A stretch of 64,000 bases of DNA from JAJEFO01 sp965221845 (GCA_965221845.1 OZ244919.1:3100001-3164000); one strand, 5' to 3'. Shown: positions 35,151-46,674, numbered from the stretch's first letter. Notes: a model not told the origin generated them from the letters alone. Translations and numbers: made by a program.

Positions 35151-36021
35151 GGGCCCGTTGACACTCATGTCGCCGCGACCACGCCGGCGACGAGGTGGAT
35201 CCCGGCGGCAAAGCTCGCGTCGGTCTTGTCGTACCGGGTCGCGATCGCACGGAACTCCTTGATCTTCGCGAAGAAGTTCTCCACCAGGTGCCGCCAGCCG
35301 TAGACCTCCCGGTCATGCGCCCGCGACACCGTCCGGCTCCGCTTCGACGGAATCACCGCCTCCGCCCCGCGTTCCGCCAGGTCCTCCAGCAGCCAGTCCG
35401 CGTCGAACGCCCTGTCGCCGACGAAGGCCCCGAACGCCAGGCCGTCGAGAAGCCCCGGCACCCCCTTGAGGTCGTGCGCCTGGCCGGGAAGGATCCTGAA
35501 GCGGACCAGATAGCCGAGCGCGTCCACGACGGCCACGACCTTGCTCGTCAGGCCGCCTCTGGAACGACCGATCCCCTGGCTCGAGGTCCCCCTTTTGCGC
35601 CGGACGCCTTCTGATGCGCCTGGACGACCGTGCCGTCGACGAACACCCACTCGAGGTCGAACTCCTCCGACAAGGCGTTGAAAACGCGTTCGAATACCCC
35701 CGAAAGCGCCCAGCGCCGGAACCGCTTGAAGACGCTGTTCCAGTTCCCGAACCGCGCGGGGAGGTCGCGCCACGGCGACCCCGTGCGGAACCGCCAGAGC
35801 ACCGCCTCCATGAAAAGGCGGTTGTCCGCCGCCGTGCCGCCGGGATCGGACTTCTTGCCCGGCAGCATGTCCTCGATCCGCGCCCACATGGCGTCGGTCA
35901 GAACCGTCCTGTCTGCATTCATGATGTCACCTGTTTCCTGCCCGTGCCGCCGTTCCGGCGGTCATCGGGGAAGGAAATGGCATGGAAGCGGGCGATTCGC
36001 AAGGCAACTGTCAACGGGCCC
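35151..36021 (-). mobile_element. IS5-family (IS427-like) insertion sequence, copy A
   Basis: An 871-bp element bounded by inverted repeats GGGCCCGTTGACA, with TA (or CTAG) on both flanks. It carries a two-frame transposase on the - strand. Its right end touches IS630 copy 1. It is close in sequence to copy C (46770-47652) and partial copy B. Confidence 0.93.
35165..35922 (-). CDS. IS5-family transposase, two overlapping frames (copy A)
   Basis: The first frame (35922-35548, 124 aa) has the N-terminal domain and first catalytic Asp region (LEWVFVDGTVVQAHQKASGA). The second continues RSRGGLTSKVVAVVDALGYL, then FVGDRAFDADWLLEDL (second Asp) and HLVENFFAKIKEFRAIATRY (third catalytic Glu). A -1 shift at the A4G5 run (codons GCA AAA GGG GGA) would join them into one DDE transposase. 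The same run is kept in copy C, which favours programmed frameshifting over damage. Confidence 0.85.
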
Positions 36022-36023
36022 TA

Positions 36024-37305
36024 GTATCCCAGCCTCATTGAATTGTTGGTTCCATCCCGGCCCGGGACGGGTTACGCTCCCGACCGTGACACCGTGCAAC
36101 AGACCTTCCGGCCGCCCCGGGCGGCGTCAGGGGGGCATTTCGGAGACAGGCTATGGAACAGGCAGGCAGGAAGATCTACAGGGTGCGGCTTGAGGCGCAC
36201 GGGCGCGCGCGGCTGAAGGACATCACCGGCGGCGGCAGGGGGTCGAAGGAACGGCGCAGGCGGGCGCATGTCCTGCTGCCGGGCGACGGGGGCCGTCCGA
36301 ACGGCGGCTGGACCGGTGCGCGGATCGCGGACGCGCCTGGGGCCAGCGTGGCGACGGCGGAGCGGACGGGCGGGCAGTGCGTCATGGAGGGCCTGGACGC
36401 GGCCCTGGACCGCAGGGTCCAGGAGAACCGCAGGAGGCCCCGGCCCGGCGGGGAGGGCCAGGCGACGCTGGCGATGCCGGGCTGCCCGGAGCCTCCCGAG
36501 GGGCAGGCGCGCTGGACCCTGAAGCTGCCGGGCGACCGGCTGGTGGAGCTGGAGGCCGTCGACGGCATCGGCCGGGAGACGGTCCGGCAGGCTCCGGAAA
36601 AAACGGCACCAGGCCCTGGCTGAAGGAATGCCGGTGCATCCCGCCGAAGGCGAACGCCGAATTCGTCGCCGCCATGGAGGACGTGCTCAAGGTCTACGCC
36701 CGGGAATTCGATGACGGCACCGTCCTGGTATGCCTCGACGAGACGTCGAAGCAGCAGACGAAGGAGACGCGGACGCCGCTGCCGACCCGCCCCGGGCGGC
36801 CGGCGGCATACGACTTCGAGTACGAGCGCAACGGAACGGCCAACCTGTTCATGGTCTACGCCCCACTGGACGCCTGGCGCCACGTGGAGGTCACCGACCG
36901 CCGCACGAGGCGGGACTTCGCCCGGCTCCCCGTGGACATGGCCGACGTCCACTTCCCCGGCAGGCGGATCGTGCTCGTCATGGACAACCCCGACACCCAC
37001 AGGCTGCCGGCGCTCCACGGGGCCTCCGGGCCGGCGGAGGCGTCGCGGCTCGCCGACCGCTTCGAGGTCCACCACACGCCGAAGCACGGCTCCTGGCTCA
37101 ACATGGCCGAGACCGGGATCAACGTCCTCTCCCGGCAGTGCCTTGACCGCCGGATCCCGGACCGCGGGACGATGGTGCGCGAGGTCGCCGCATGGCAGCG
37201 GCACCGCAACGGCTCGGCGAAACCCGTCGACTGGCGGTTCAGGACCGACGACGCGCGGATCAGGCTGAAGTCCCTATACCCGGCAATTCAATGAGGCTGT
37301 GATAC
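36024..37305 (+). mobile_element. IS630-family insertion sequence, copy 1
   Basis: A 1,282-bp element with inverted ends GTATCCCAGCCTCATTGAAT at the left and its near-complement at the right (one mismatch), flanked by TA duplications (36022-36023, 37306-37307). It is closely related to copy 2 at 39539-40823 but carries many substitutions toward G/C. Confidence 0.93.
36153..37294 (+). pseudogene. IS630-family transposase (copy 1), probably inactive
   Basis: Two frames (36153-36623 and the frame ending at 37294) overlap at an A6 run, as in copy 2. The DDE residues are still visible (CLDETSKQQ, VMDNPDTH, GSWLNMAE). However, many helix residues have become Pro or Gly compared with copy 2: LLLADEG to LLPGDGG, DALEVS to DAPGAS, ALYEAFEP to ALHGASGP. 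These changes should destroy folding, so this copy is likely a dead element. Confidence 0.8.
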
Positions 37306-37345
37306 TAGGCTCGAATGTCCGTATATCGGACTCCATTCCGGTAGG

Positions 37346-37540
37346 TCATATACTGGCCTCATGCTCTGTCACGACGCAGCCGCGCATCATGCTGCGCAGC
37401 CCGTGCATCGTCATGAGCGGCTCCGCGGACGCGCGGTCGTGGAACTTTATCGCCTCATTCCAATAGGAGGTAAAGAACGGCCTGTGTCTCACCATTTTTC
37501 TGCCCATCGCGGGGACGATGACGTCCTCGCCACCAAGCAT
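37346..37540 (-). CDS. Hypothetical protein (65 aa), possible 3' fragment
   Basis: Frame from ATG 37540: MLGGEDVIVPAMGRKMVRHR and NEAIKFHDRASAEPLMTMHG. Coding-like sequence also continues upstream in frame (WLIEAPGSDWVPATWFS) without a start, so the gene may be 5'-truncated. Unrecognised. It lies 40 bp from the end of IS630 copy 1, within the composite insertion. Confidence 0.4.
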   Translation of the reverse strand: MLGGEDVIVPAMGRKMVRHRPFFTSYWNEAIKFHDRASAEPLMTMHGLRSMMRGCVVTEHEASI

Positions 37541-37624
37541 CGAGAACCACGTCGCGGGAACCCAGTCGGAGCCAGGGGCCTCGATAAGCCAGAACCGGGC
37601 CCGCCATCGCCTAGCGCACCATTA

Positions 37625-38311
37625 CTATCTCCAGCCTACAGCCGTACCCACATGGCAGAATTTCCCGGCTTCTCTGTGACTGACTCCATTGATGTCCAAA
37701 ACCTTTAAGAACTGTGGATCATCCCAGTCACATGCAAGACCGTAGGGCTTCTCCGCCTTGAGGTAGTTTTCGGGCGTCAGTTCACGACATCGATCGCTGC
37801 GCCGAATGCCCGCGCCCTTCCAGTTCAAACATAGATGCATACGATCAATATGGTCGCTCATTACGTTCTTTATCTCAACAGAGTGATAATCGACATGAGA
37901 ATCCTTGTGCCAGCTCGGCAGCCCCACGTAGAATCTCACCGAACAGTAGGCACGATAGATCTCCCCATCCCGATACTGCCCGGAATGGTACCTAACGGTG
38001 CTTGGGTCCCATTGAACGTTGCCGCCGTGACTGCGCAGGGCTCCCCTCTGCCCGTCATCGTTCATCACGTAAGATCCGTCAATCGACTTTCTACAGAGAT
38101 CTTCCGCGGCCGTGATCACATGATGATCGGGGCAGTTGATGACTCGACCCATTCCGACATAGATTCTAGGGGCGCCCTGCCGACACTGACCTACATACGG
38201 GTTGTCGCCGATGTGGTTGTCGTCGCCGAAACCACCGGCAAGAGAGGGCGCGGCGGTGAAGCTGAGGATAGAAAGAGTGAAGAGCATAGATAAAGTGCTG
38301 AGATATTTCAT
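37625..38311 (-). CDS. Secreted hypothetical protein (228 aa)
   Basis: The N-terminus is a signal peptide (MKYLSTLSMLFTLSILSFTA, cleavage near PSLAGG). The mature protein has at least eight Cys (GQCRQGAP, VINCPDHH, EDLCRKS, RAYCSVRFY, MHLCLNWKG, DRCRELTP, GLACDWDD, GKFCHVG), so it is probably disulphide-stabilised and exported. No family recognised. It is cargo of the composite insertion, and its base composition is lower in G/C than the flanking genes, consistent with transfer. Confidence 0.7.
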   Translation of the reverse strand: MKYLSTLSMLFTLSILSFTAAPSLAGGFGDDNHIGDNPYVGQCRQGAPRIYVGMGRVINCPDHHVITAAEDLCRKSIDGSYVMNDDGQRGALRSHGGNVQWDPSTVRYHSGQYRDGEIYRAYCSVRFYVGLPSWHKDSHVDYHSVEIKNVMSDHIDRMHLCLNWKGAGIRRSDRCRELTPENYLKAEKPYGLACDWDDPQFLKVLDINGVSHREAGKFCHVGTAVGWR

Positions 38312-38722
38312 GGTCTTCGTTCCTTTCTTTGATGGAAGCTCACTAGCGCGGGTAAGAGATAAAAGTCAAGTTTTTTCTTCTGGGATGCGGATGCATAATC
38401 CATAACATATTGAACCACAAAGACTTTTCTTGTAGGCACCGACGGGCCGCATCGTGTCGCTTTCGGGGTTCGCGTCCTTCCGCGGTCACCCAAGCCACGA
38501 TCCAAGCCGGCGTCGCAGGTCGCGCAGGTGAAATGCCGCACGTTTCCGGCACGCAGACGCGTCCCGTTCTGGATAGGGTGGATGCCGCATGATGTAAGGA
38601 TCGCACCACATAAGTCCCGTTCCCGGAAAAACCCACCATGGCACCCGAATCCCGTATGCTCCTTTCCTGAGTCGGTGCCAGGATCCGCCCGGACTCCGAC
38701 GTCTGGAGATCGACACACTGCA
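38312..38722. other. Gap inside the cargo region
   Basis: No gene is supported. The part next to the secreted-protein gene (38330-38430) is A/T-rich and may be its promoter. Confidence 0.4.
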
Positions 38723-38800
38723 CGAACCGACGGGAGCCCCGTGGAAGGGATTCACCTCGTCGCCGGCGTGGCTGCGGCATCATGGTCGTCAGCGGGCCCC
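38723..38800 (+). mobile_element. Relic of an IS5-family 3' end
   Basis: GGGATTCACCTCGTCGCCGG followed by CGTGG matches the last codons of the IS5 transposase (GIHLVAGV), and CAGCGGGCCCC resembles the terminal repeat. Only about 80 bp remain. Confidence 0.65.
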
Positions 38801-38868
38801 GGGGCACTTCGCACTCAGTTCGGACCAGTGTCAGGAGGCAAGACCAAACATCGATGTATTCGATGATT

Positions 38869-39536
38869 TCAGATAGGTACGACGCCTAACGAGAGCCCGC
38901 CGCAGACATATAGGGTCTGGCCTGTGACGAAGCCATTCCGCTGATCGAGAAAAAACGCCACCGCCCGCCCGACATCTTCCGGGTCCCCCACTTTGCCGAG
39001 CGGAACCGACCGTTTCAGGGCCTCGGTGCGGTCGCTGCCTTCCGGGTTCACGCGCCTGAACAGTCCGGTCGCCACCGGGCCGGGGCCGACCGCATTGACG
39101 GTTATCCCAAACTCCGCAAGTTCGAGCGCCCAGACCCGTGTCATTGACAGGAGTGCTCCTTTGGTTGCGGCATAGGCCGTGCGCTGTTCCTTGCCCGAAG
39201 CGGCGCGGCTGGAGACATTCACTATCCGACCCCAGCCTGCATCGGACATCCGCGTGGCCGCCAGTTTCGCACAGAGGAAGGGAGCCATCACATTTAGGGG
39301 GATAAGCTTATCGAAGTCCTCCTCCGTCGTATCTCGAATGGAAGCTGAAATCGCAGCTCCGGCATTGTTCACCAGACCGACGACGGGACCAATCCTATCG
39401 CATTCCGCGAAACCTGATTGGATTTCATCCGGGCCGGTCAGATCGACGTTCACGAAGATCGCGCTGGTTTGAATGGGCGGCGGCTGACGGTCGAAATTCA
39501 CGACCCGACGTCCATCTTCCAGTAGCGTTTCGACCC
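38869..39536 (-). pseudogene. SDR oxidoreductase, 5' end removed by IS630 copy 2
   Basis: The - frame reads VETLLEDGRRVVNFDR from the IS630 boundary, then LVNNAGAAISASI, RIVNVSSRAA, the catalytic TAYAATKGALLSM (Y-x3-K) and VTGQTLYVCGGLSLG. This is a FabG-like short-chain dehydrogenase that lacks its start and the N-terminal TGxxxGIG cofactor loop. An internal ATG at 39501 would still miss the NAD(P) site, so activity is unlikely. The missing half is not in the window. Confidence 0.85.
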
Positions 39537-39538
39537 TA

Positions 39539-40823
39539 GTATCCCAGCCTCATTGAATTGCCGGTTCCATCCCTGCCCGGGACGGGTTACGCTCCCGACC
39601 GCAACATTGGACAACAGACCTTCCGGCCACCCTGGGTGGCGTCAGGGGGCATATCAGGGGCGGAACAGGGATGGAACAGGCAGGCAGGAAGATCTACAGG
39701 GTGCGGCTCGAGGCGCACGAGCGCACGCGGCTGAAGGACATCGTCGACGGCGGCGGGGGTTCGAAGGAACGGCGCAGGCGGGCGCATGTCCTGCTGCTGG
39801 CCGACGAGGGCCGTCCGAACGGCGGCTGGACCGACGCGCGGATCGCGGACGCGCTTGAGGTCAGCGTGGCGACGGCGGAGCGGACGCGCAGGCAGTGCGT
39901 CATGGAGGGCCTTGACGCGGCCCTTGACCGCAAGGTCCAGGAGAACCGCAGGAGGCCCCGGCTCGACGGGGAGGGCCAGGCGACGCTGGCGATGCTGGCC
40001 TGCTCGGAGCCTCCCGAGGGGCAGGCGCGATGGACCCTGAAGCTGCTGGCCGACCGGCTGGTGGAGCTGGAGGTCGTCGACGGCATCGGCCGGGAGACGG
40101 TCCGGCAGGCGCCAGAAAAAACGGCATCAAGCCCTGGCTTAAGGAATGCTGGTGCATCCCGCCGAAGGCGAACGCCGAATTCGTCGCCGCCATGGAGGAC
40201 GTGCTGAAGACCTACGCCCGCGACTTCGACGACGACACCGTCCTGGTATGCCTCGACGAGACGTCGAAGCAGCAGACGAAGGAGACGCGGACGCCGCTGC
40301 CGACCCGCCCCGGGCGGCCGGCGGCATACGACTTCGAGTACGAGCGCAACGGAACGGCCAACCTGTTCATGGTCTACGCCCCACTGGACGCCTGGCGCCA
40401 TGTGGAGGTCACCGACCGCCGCACGAAGCGGGACTTCGCCGGGGTGCTGAAGGACCTCGCCGACGTCCACTTCCCCGGCAGGAGGATCGTGCTCGTGATG
40501 GACAACCTCAACACCCACAGGCTGTCGACGCTCTACGAGGCCTTCGAGCCGGCGGAGGCGTCGCGCCTTGCCGACCGTTTCGAGGTCCACCATACGCCGA
40601 AGCACGGCTCCTGGCTCAACATGGCCGAGATCGAGATCAACGTCCTCTCCCGGCAGTGCCTCGACCGCCGGATCCCGGACCGGGGGACGATGGTGCGCGA
40701 GGTCGCCGCATGGCAGCGGCACCGCAACGGCTCGGCGCAACCCGTCGACTGGCGGTTCAGGACCGAGGACGCCCGGATCAGGCTGAAGTCCCTATACCCG
40801 GCAATTCAATGAGGCTGGGATAC
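39539..40823 (+). mobile_element. IS630-family insertion sequence, copy 2
   Basis: A 1,285-bp element with near-perfect terminal inverted repeats (GTATCCCAGCCTCATTGAAT), flanked by TA at 39537-39538 and 40824-40825. One end cuts the SDR gene and the other cuts the DUF2852 gene. Confidence 0.95.
39671..40812 (+). CDS. IS630-family transposase, two frames (copy 2)
   Basis: The first frame starts at 39671 with MEQAGRKIYRVRLEAHERTR and a helix-turn-helix (DARIADALEVSVATAERTR), ending at 40207. The second frame carries KPWLKECWCIPPKANAEFVA, CLDETSKQQTKE, VMDNLNTHRLS and KHGSWLNMAEIEINV, the DDE triad of IS630/Tc1-like enzymes. A -1 slip on AAAAAA (40117-40122) would fuse them. All key residues are present, so this copy may be active and may have mobilised copy 1. 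Confidence 0.88.
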
Positions 40824-40937
40824 TAGGACCATGGCCGCGATCCAGGCACCCTTGCCACGCTCGTCCATCCACCGATCGACACGGCAAAGCCAGCCTGTGT
40901 AACGGGCATTGGTGGCATTGAGTGTCGCGTCTGTCAT
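40824..40937 (-). pseudogene. DUF2852 gene, 5' part (interrupted)
   Basis: ATG 40937 follows AAGGAG and the frame reads MTDATLNATNARYTGWLCRV, then MDERGKGAWIAAMV, the DUF2852 N-terminus, before meeting IS630 copy 2. Codons ATG GTC CTA continue as GGC TTC GTC at 35148, giving AAMVLGFVLFWP with no base lost. The protein was a small one-helix membrane protein of unknown function. Confidence 0.88.
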
Positions 40938-42111
40938 TTCTTGCGCTCCTTGGGCTTGCAGATGTGAACATCTTTCACATCATCGATATCGTGTGTTTCT
41001 CGCGACGTTCAAGCCCGAATGTGACATGTATTGACACATGGAAGCGGCCTTGATGGTCACACGATTGCCCAGTCTCTTGCGGTGATCTGCATGATCTCCT
41101 CCGTCCGCCGTGCGAAGCCGCTCCAGACCTCCTCGACGGTCTCTCTGACATGTGTTGGGTTGTAACTGTTCAGCACCACAATTCGTCCTCAATGCATATC
41201 GTAAGGCTAAATGTTGTGGTTGTCGGGATGCAGATCCGTCGCCGGCAACCGTCAGGTCCGTCAGTCTTGAATGCGGCCCCCGTACATGATGCCAGATGTC
41301 CGCAAAGACCGTGCATCAGGACAACATCTTGTACCTGAACAGTTCCGATAGAACCTGAACACTTGCGTTGGGTTTCACATTAGTCGAGCTTGAGGCTGCG
41401 GTTTTTCCCCGCCCCGCGCTTCCCGTGGCTGGTTTTCCCAGCGTTTCAGTGACAGTCCGTGACGGCTTTCCTTTCCAAGGAGCGCTTTTCCGGCAGCGCG
41501 CCCGATCCGCTACGGCGTGTCAGTCTTCGGCCTTTCTGCGCGATCGGAGCGCCTTTCTCTAATCTTGCAACAACATGAAAACATGAAGAACTTTCATGCC
41601 GCACGCAGATACTGCAATCCCGGGAAAGGCAGTTGCGCAAGAGGGCGTGCCGGCGACCTTCCCGGTCGCCTTGCGCCTCTCCCGCGCGCCGAATGCCGTC
41701 ATCCGCACAGAGGGTCGCTGCGTTCCGGATCCGGGGCCTGCCTTCCTGGCCCGCGAGAGGCCGGCATGTCACTCCGCTGGATGTCGCGGCGCTTCGCCCC
41801 TGCCGTTCGTCACGGCTTCGGGGTCTCTCGGGGCTGGCCTCCATCCATCCAGACGCCGATCGCCGCCGGGCACGCAGAATCGGCAGCCGGAAGGAGAGGG
41901 CACGGAGCCGGGCGTGACGGGCTGGATTGGCAGCCTGGGCGCGTCACCGATCCTGAGAGGCCGGGCCGGAGCGGCGAATCCCTCTGGCCGTCAGCCTGTT
42001 GCGCGGCAAGCCCTTGGCGAAGGCATGACGGCTTTGTCTCCGGGCCGGCCTGCCGCGCTTTCCGTCACCGCGGCCGTCCGCCTGGCTGGAGGGGCCTGCG
42101 GCCGCGCCCCA
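40938..42111. other. Gene-poor region upstream of the interrupted DUF2852 gene
   Basis: Apart from the 40-residue frame at 41057-41179, no gene is supported. Part of it (41000-41400) is A/T-richer than the rest. The segment 41400-42111 has only shadow-like frames, and it may hold decayed genes I cannot name. Confidence 0.4.
41057..41179 (-). CDS. Small hypothetical protein or remnant (40 aa)
   Basis: From GTG 41179 (GAGG upstream) the frame includes RETVEEVWSGFARRTEEIMQ then ITARDWAIV and a stop. The amphipathic helix looks coding. No family can be assigned. Confidence 0.3.
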   Translation of the reverse strand: MVLNSYNPTHVRETVEEVWSGFARRTEEIMQITARDWAIV

Positions 42112-42750
42112 TCAGGGACTCCACGCAAGCCAGTTGGCGATCAGGCGCAGCCCTGCGGCCTGGCTCTTCTCCGGATGGAACTGGGTCCCGACCATCGTGG
42201 CGCGCGCCACGATCGCCGTTACGTCGCCCCCGTAGTCGCAGCGGGCGATCCGTTCGGCGGGGTCGGCCATCTCCATCTGGTAGGAGTGGACGAAATAGGC
42301 GTGATGTCCGCTCGCAACGCCGTCGAGAACGGGGTGAGAACGATCGACGACCAGCTCGTTCCAGCCCATGTGCGGCACCTTCAGCGCCGGGCTCCCGGGA
42401 TCGATCCTTCGTACCGTGCCGTTGATCCAGCCGAGGCCCTCCACCTCCTCGTGTTCATGACCCTTGCGCGCCATGAGCTGCATGCCCACGCAGATGCCCA
42501 GAAACGGCCGCCCCTTGGCTTCAACCGCCTCGGTCAGCGCCTCCAGGATGCCGCGCCCATCCCGGAGTGAACGCATGCAGGCCGGAAACGCGCCGTCGCC
42601 CGGCAGCACGATCCGGTCGGCGCGGGCGATCTCCTCGGCCTGTGCGGTGACGAGGACCTTCCCGGCATCGGCTTCGGCCGCCATGCGCTGAAACGCTTTT
42701 TCCGCAGAATGGAGGTTGCCCGCACCGCAGTCAATGAGGACGGTGAGCAT
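42112..42750 (-). CDS. hisH: Imidazole glycerol phosphate synthase, glutaminase subunit
   Basis: A 212-residue class I glutamine amidotransferase that supplies ammonia to HisF in histidine synthesis. The nucleophile elbow FLGICVGMQLMA (catalytic Cys about residue 87), FVHSYQM and the FHPEKSQAAG His-Glu pair are all present. It starts 4 bp after hisB, forming hisB-hisH. Rarely used ATG alternatives are not needed. Confidence 0.97.
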   Translation of the reverse strand: MLTVLIDCGAGNLHSAEKAFQRMAAEADAGKVLVTAQAEEIARADRIVLPGDGAFPACMRSLRDGRGILEALTEAVEAKGRPFLGICVGMQLMARKGHEHEEVEGLGWINGTVRRIDPGSPALKVPHMGWNELVVDRSHPVLDGVASGHHAYFVHSYQMEMADPAERIARCDYGGDVTAIVARATMVGTQFHPEKSQAAGLRLIANWLAWSP

Positions 42751-42754
42751 CTCT

Positions 42755-43342
42755 TCAGAGAGCTCCCTTCGTCGAAGGGACGTCGTCACGCCTGCGTGGA
42801 TCGGCCTCGACCGCGTCGCGAAGCGCGCGCGCAACGGACTTGAACGCGGCCTCCGCGATATGGTGGCTGTTGAGGCCGCGCAGCATGTCCACGTGGAGGG
42901 TGATGCCGCCATGGGTGCTGAACGCCTGGAAGAACTCCCGCACGAGCTCGCTGTCGAACGTGCCGATCTTCGGGGTCGGCATCGCGACGCTCCACGCCAG
43001 GCAGGGGCGGCCCGACAGGTCGAGCGCGCTCCGCACGAGCGCGTCGTCCATCGGCAGGAGGCAGCTGCCGTAGCGGCGGATCCCGCGCCTGTCCCCGAGA
43101 GACTCCGCAAGCGCCCGGCCCAGCGAGATGCCGGTGTCCTCGACCGTGTGGTGATCGTCGACGTGCAGGTCGCCCGAGACGCGGGTGGCAATGTCAATCA
43201 GCGAGTGCCGGGCAAGCTGGTCCAGCATGTGGTCGAGGAATCCGACGCCGGTCCCGTTGTCGAAGGATCCGGAACCGTCGAGATTGACCGACACGGAAAT
43301 CTCGGTCTCCGCCGTCTTGCGCCTGACATCGGCCTTGCGCAT
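42755..43342 (-). CDS. hisB: Imidazoleglycerol-phosphate dehydratase
   Basis: A 195-residue Mn enzyme of histidine synthesis. Metal motifs are FLDHMLDQLARHSLID, DDHHTVEDTGISLG and LNSHHIAEAAFKS. The ATG at 43342 begins MRKADVRRKTAETEISV, the normal family start. A longer frame upstream is not conserved. It is divergent from acs with 253 bp between. It is the monofunctional type, without the phosphatase domain of enterobacterial HisB. Confidence 0.97.
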   Translation of the reverse strand: MRKADVRRKTAETEISVSVNLDGSGSFDNGTGVGFLDHMLDQLARHSLIDIATRVSGDLHVDDHHTVEDTGISLGRALAESLGDRRGIRRYGSCLLPMDDALVRSALDLSGRPCLAWSVAMPTPKIGTFDSELVREFFQAFSTHGGITLHVDMLRGLNSHHIAEAAFKSVARALRDAVEADPRRRDDVPSTKGAL

Positions 43343-43595
43343 GCCCTCCCGCTCCCTGCTGCGGCCCGGCCCCGCATCGGGGCGACTCGATGAACGGCCA
43401 CGCTTATACGCGGGGCCTCGCGCATCGGGAAGGGAAAACGGCCCGGGAGCGGAAACGCGTCGGCGCGACGCTGCTGTTGCAATCTGGGGCGTGATCGGGG
43501 ACAGTCGCGGCGTGAACGGCATGCATGCCGAAGCCTGACCGCCTCGAGCCGTCCCGGCAGCCAGGCAAGATCAATAGCTGACAGCGAGGATCCCC

Positions 43596-45560
<1,965 letters not shown>

Positions 45561-45569
45561 CCCAGATTA

Positions 45570-45900
45570 GGGCCCGTTGACAGTTGTCTTGCGAATCGTC
45601 CGGTTCCATGCCATTTCCTGCCCCGATGACCGCCGGAACGGCGGCACGAGGCAACAACGGCATGAGAGAGCAGTACGACGATCCAGACAGAACGGTGACG
45701 GCCGACGCCATGTGGGCGCGGATCGAGGACATGCTGCCGGGCAAGAAGTCCGATCCCGGCGGCACGGCGGCGGACAACCGCCTTTTCATGGAGGCGGTGC
45801 TCTGGCGGTTCCGCACGGGGTCGCCGTGGCGCGACCTCCCCGCGCGGTTCGGGAACTGGAACAGCGTCTTCAAGCGGTTCCGGCGCTGGGCGCTTTCGGG
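45570..45900 (+). mobile_element. IS5-family element, copy B (5' fragment)
   Basis: It begins with the GGGCCCGTTGACA repeat after TA and matches copy C up to GCGCTTTCGGG (45900), then breaks off. It encodes only the first ~75 residues of the first transposase frame. The missing 550 bp were probably deleted. Confidence 0.92.
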
Positions 45901-45951
45901 GGGAGATCGCGAAGGCGGCGGCTGAAGCGCGCTGGGCTCTATAAGTCCAAC

Positions 45952-46674
45952 ATGGCGACACTCTTTCGCATCGTCAAGAGCGCTGTCTTTCTGGGCCTTC
46001 TTTGCATTTCCTTGGCAGCATCCACGGCTTTCTTTGCCGTGAAAAGTGCCGAACTTGGAGTGAAGGTTGCTAGCCTCGCAGCAGAAGTCGTGGCCCTGAA
46101 AATTGCCGCTCAGAGGGACAAGACGAAGGCCGTGGCGGAAGCGAAGGCGAAGACGAAAGCAAGGGAAAGGGCGAGAGCGCGGGTCCGGCGTTTCGCCATT
46201 GCGGGAGCGGCGGTCGTTCCAGTGGCCGGGATTTTCGCAGCGCCTGCGATTGCAGGCTTTTTTGAAGTGGCGGATTTCAACGACTGGAAGACGGACAACC
46301 CGGAAGAAGGGTTCGGAAACTATGCCTGCGAAACAGGCGGGGCGAACGCGGGGCTGGTCGATGAAGTTCTTCAGGAGCTTCCTGAATCGATAAGGCCACG
46401 TCCAGACATCGTTCGTGCATGGATGCCTGAATGCGATGTCCCGCTGGAAGCGCAGCCATGGAATTCTGTGATGCCCGGTGCCAAGGATTGGCTGCCCTCG
46501 CTTGATGGGCACAGGGAATGGGCGCTTTCACCTGATGGCCTGAGGGAATGGGCGCTTTCACCTGATGGCCTGAAAGGCTGGGTGCCGGACATGCCGGACT
46601 GGAAGAAAATGTTTCAAGGCTGGATTCAGGCGCCCGGGTCGGAAAGTCCAGAAGGACCAAAGAATGCACGATGA
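45952..46674 (+). CDS. Hypothetical membrane protein with tandem repeats
   Basis: A 240-residue protein. One N-terminal membrane helix (VFLGLLCISLAASTAFFAV) is followed by a long Lys/Ala/Arg-rich helix (about residues 45-80, likely coiled coil) and a second hydrophobic segment (VVPVAGIFAAPAIAGFF). The C-terminal part repeats a ten-residue unit (REWALSPDGL), encoded by exact 30-bp copies at 46513-46572. No family recognised. It is wedged between two IS5 copies, so it may be cargo or the surviving part of an older gene region. Confidence 0.65.
   Translation: MATLFRIVKSAVFLGLLCISLAASTAFFAVKSAELGVKVASLAAEVVALKIAAQRDKTKAVAEAKAKTKARERARARVRRFAIAGAAVVPVAGIFAAPAIAGFFEVADFNDWKTDNPEEGFGNYACETGGANAGLVDEVLQELPESIRPRPDIVRAWMPECDVPLEAQPWNSVMPGAKDWLPSLDGHREWALSPDGLREWALSPDGLKGWVPDMPDWKKMFQGWIQAPGSESPEGPKNAR

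Larger units (their letters stand above)
35151..40823. mobile_element. Composite insertion inside the DUF2852 gene
   Basis: The 5.67-kb block contains IS5 copy A, IS630 copy 1, cargo (two hypothetical genes, an IS5 relic and a 5'-truncated SDR gene) and IS630 copy 2. It is flanked by TA at 35149-35150 and 40824-40825, inside a CTAG that belongs to the interrupted gene. Both IS630 copies face the same way, as in a composite transposon or in recombination of an IS630-bearing circle into a resident copy. Confidence 0.8.
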
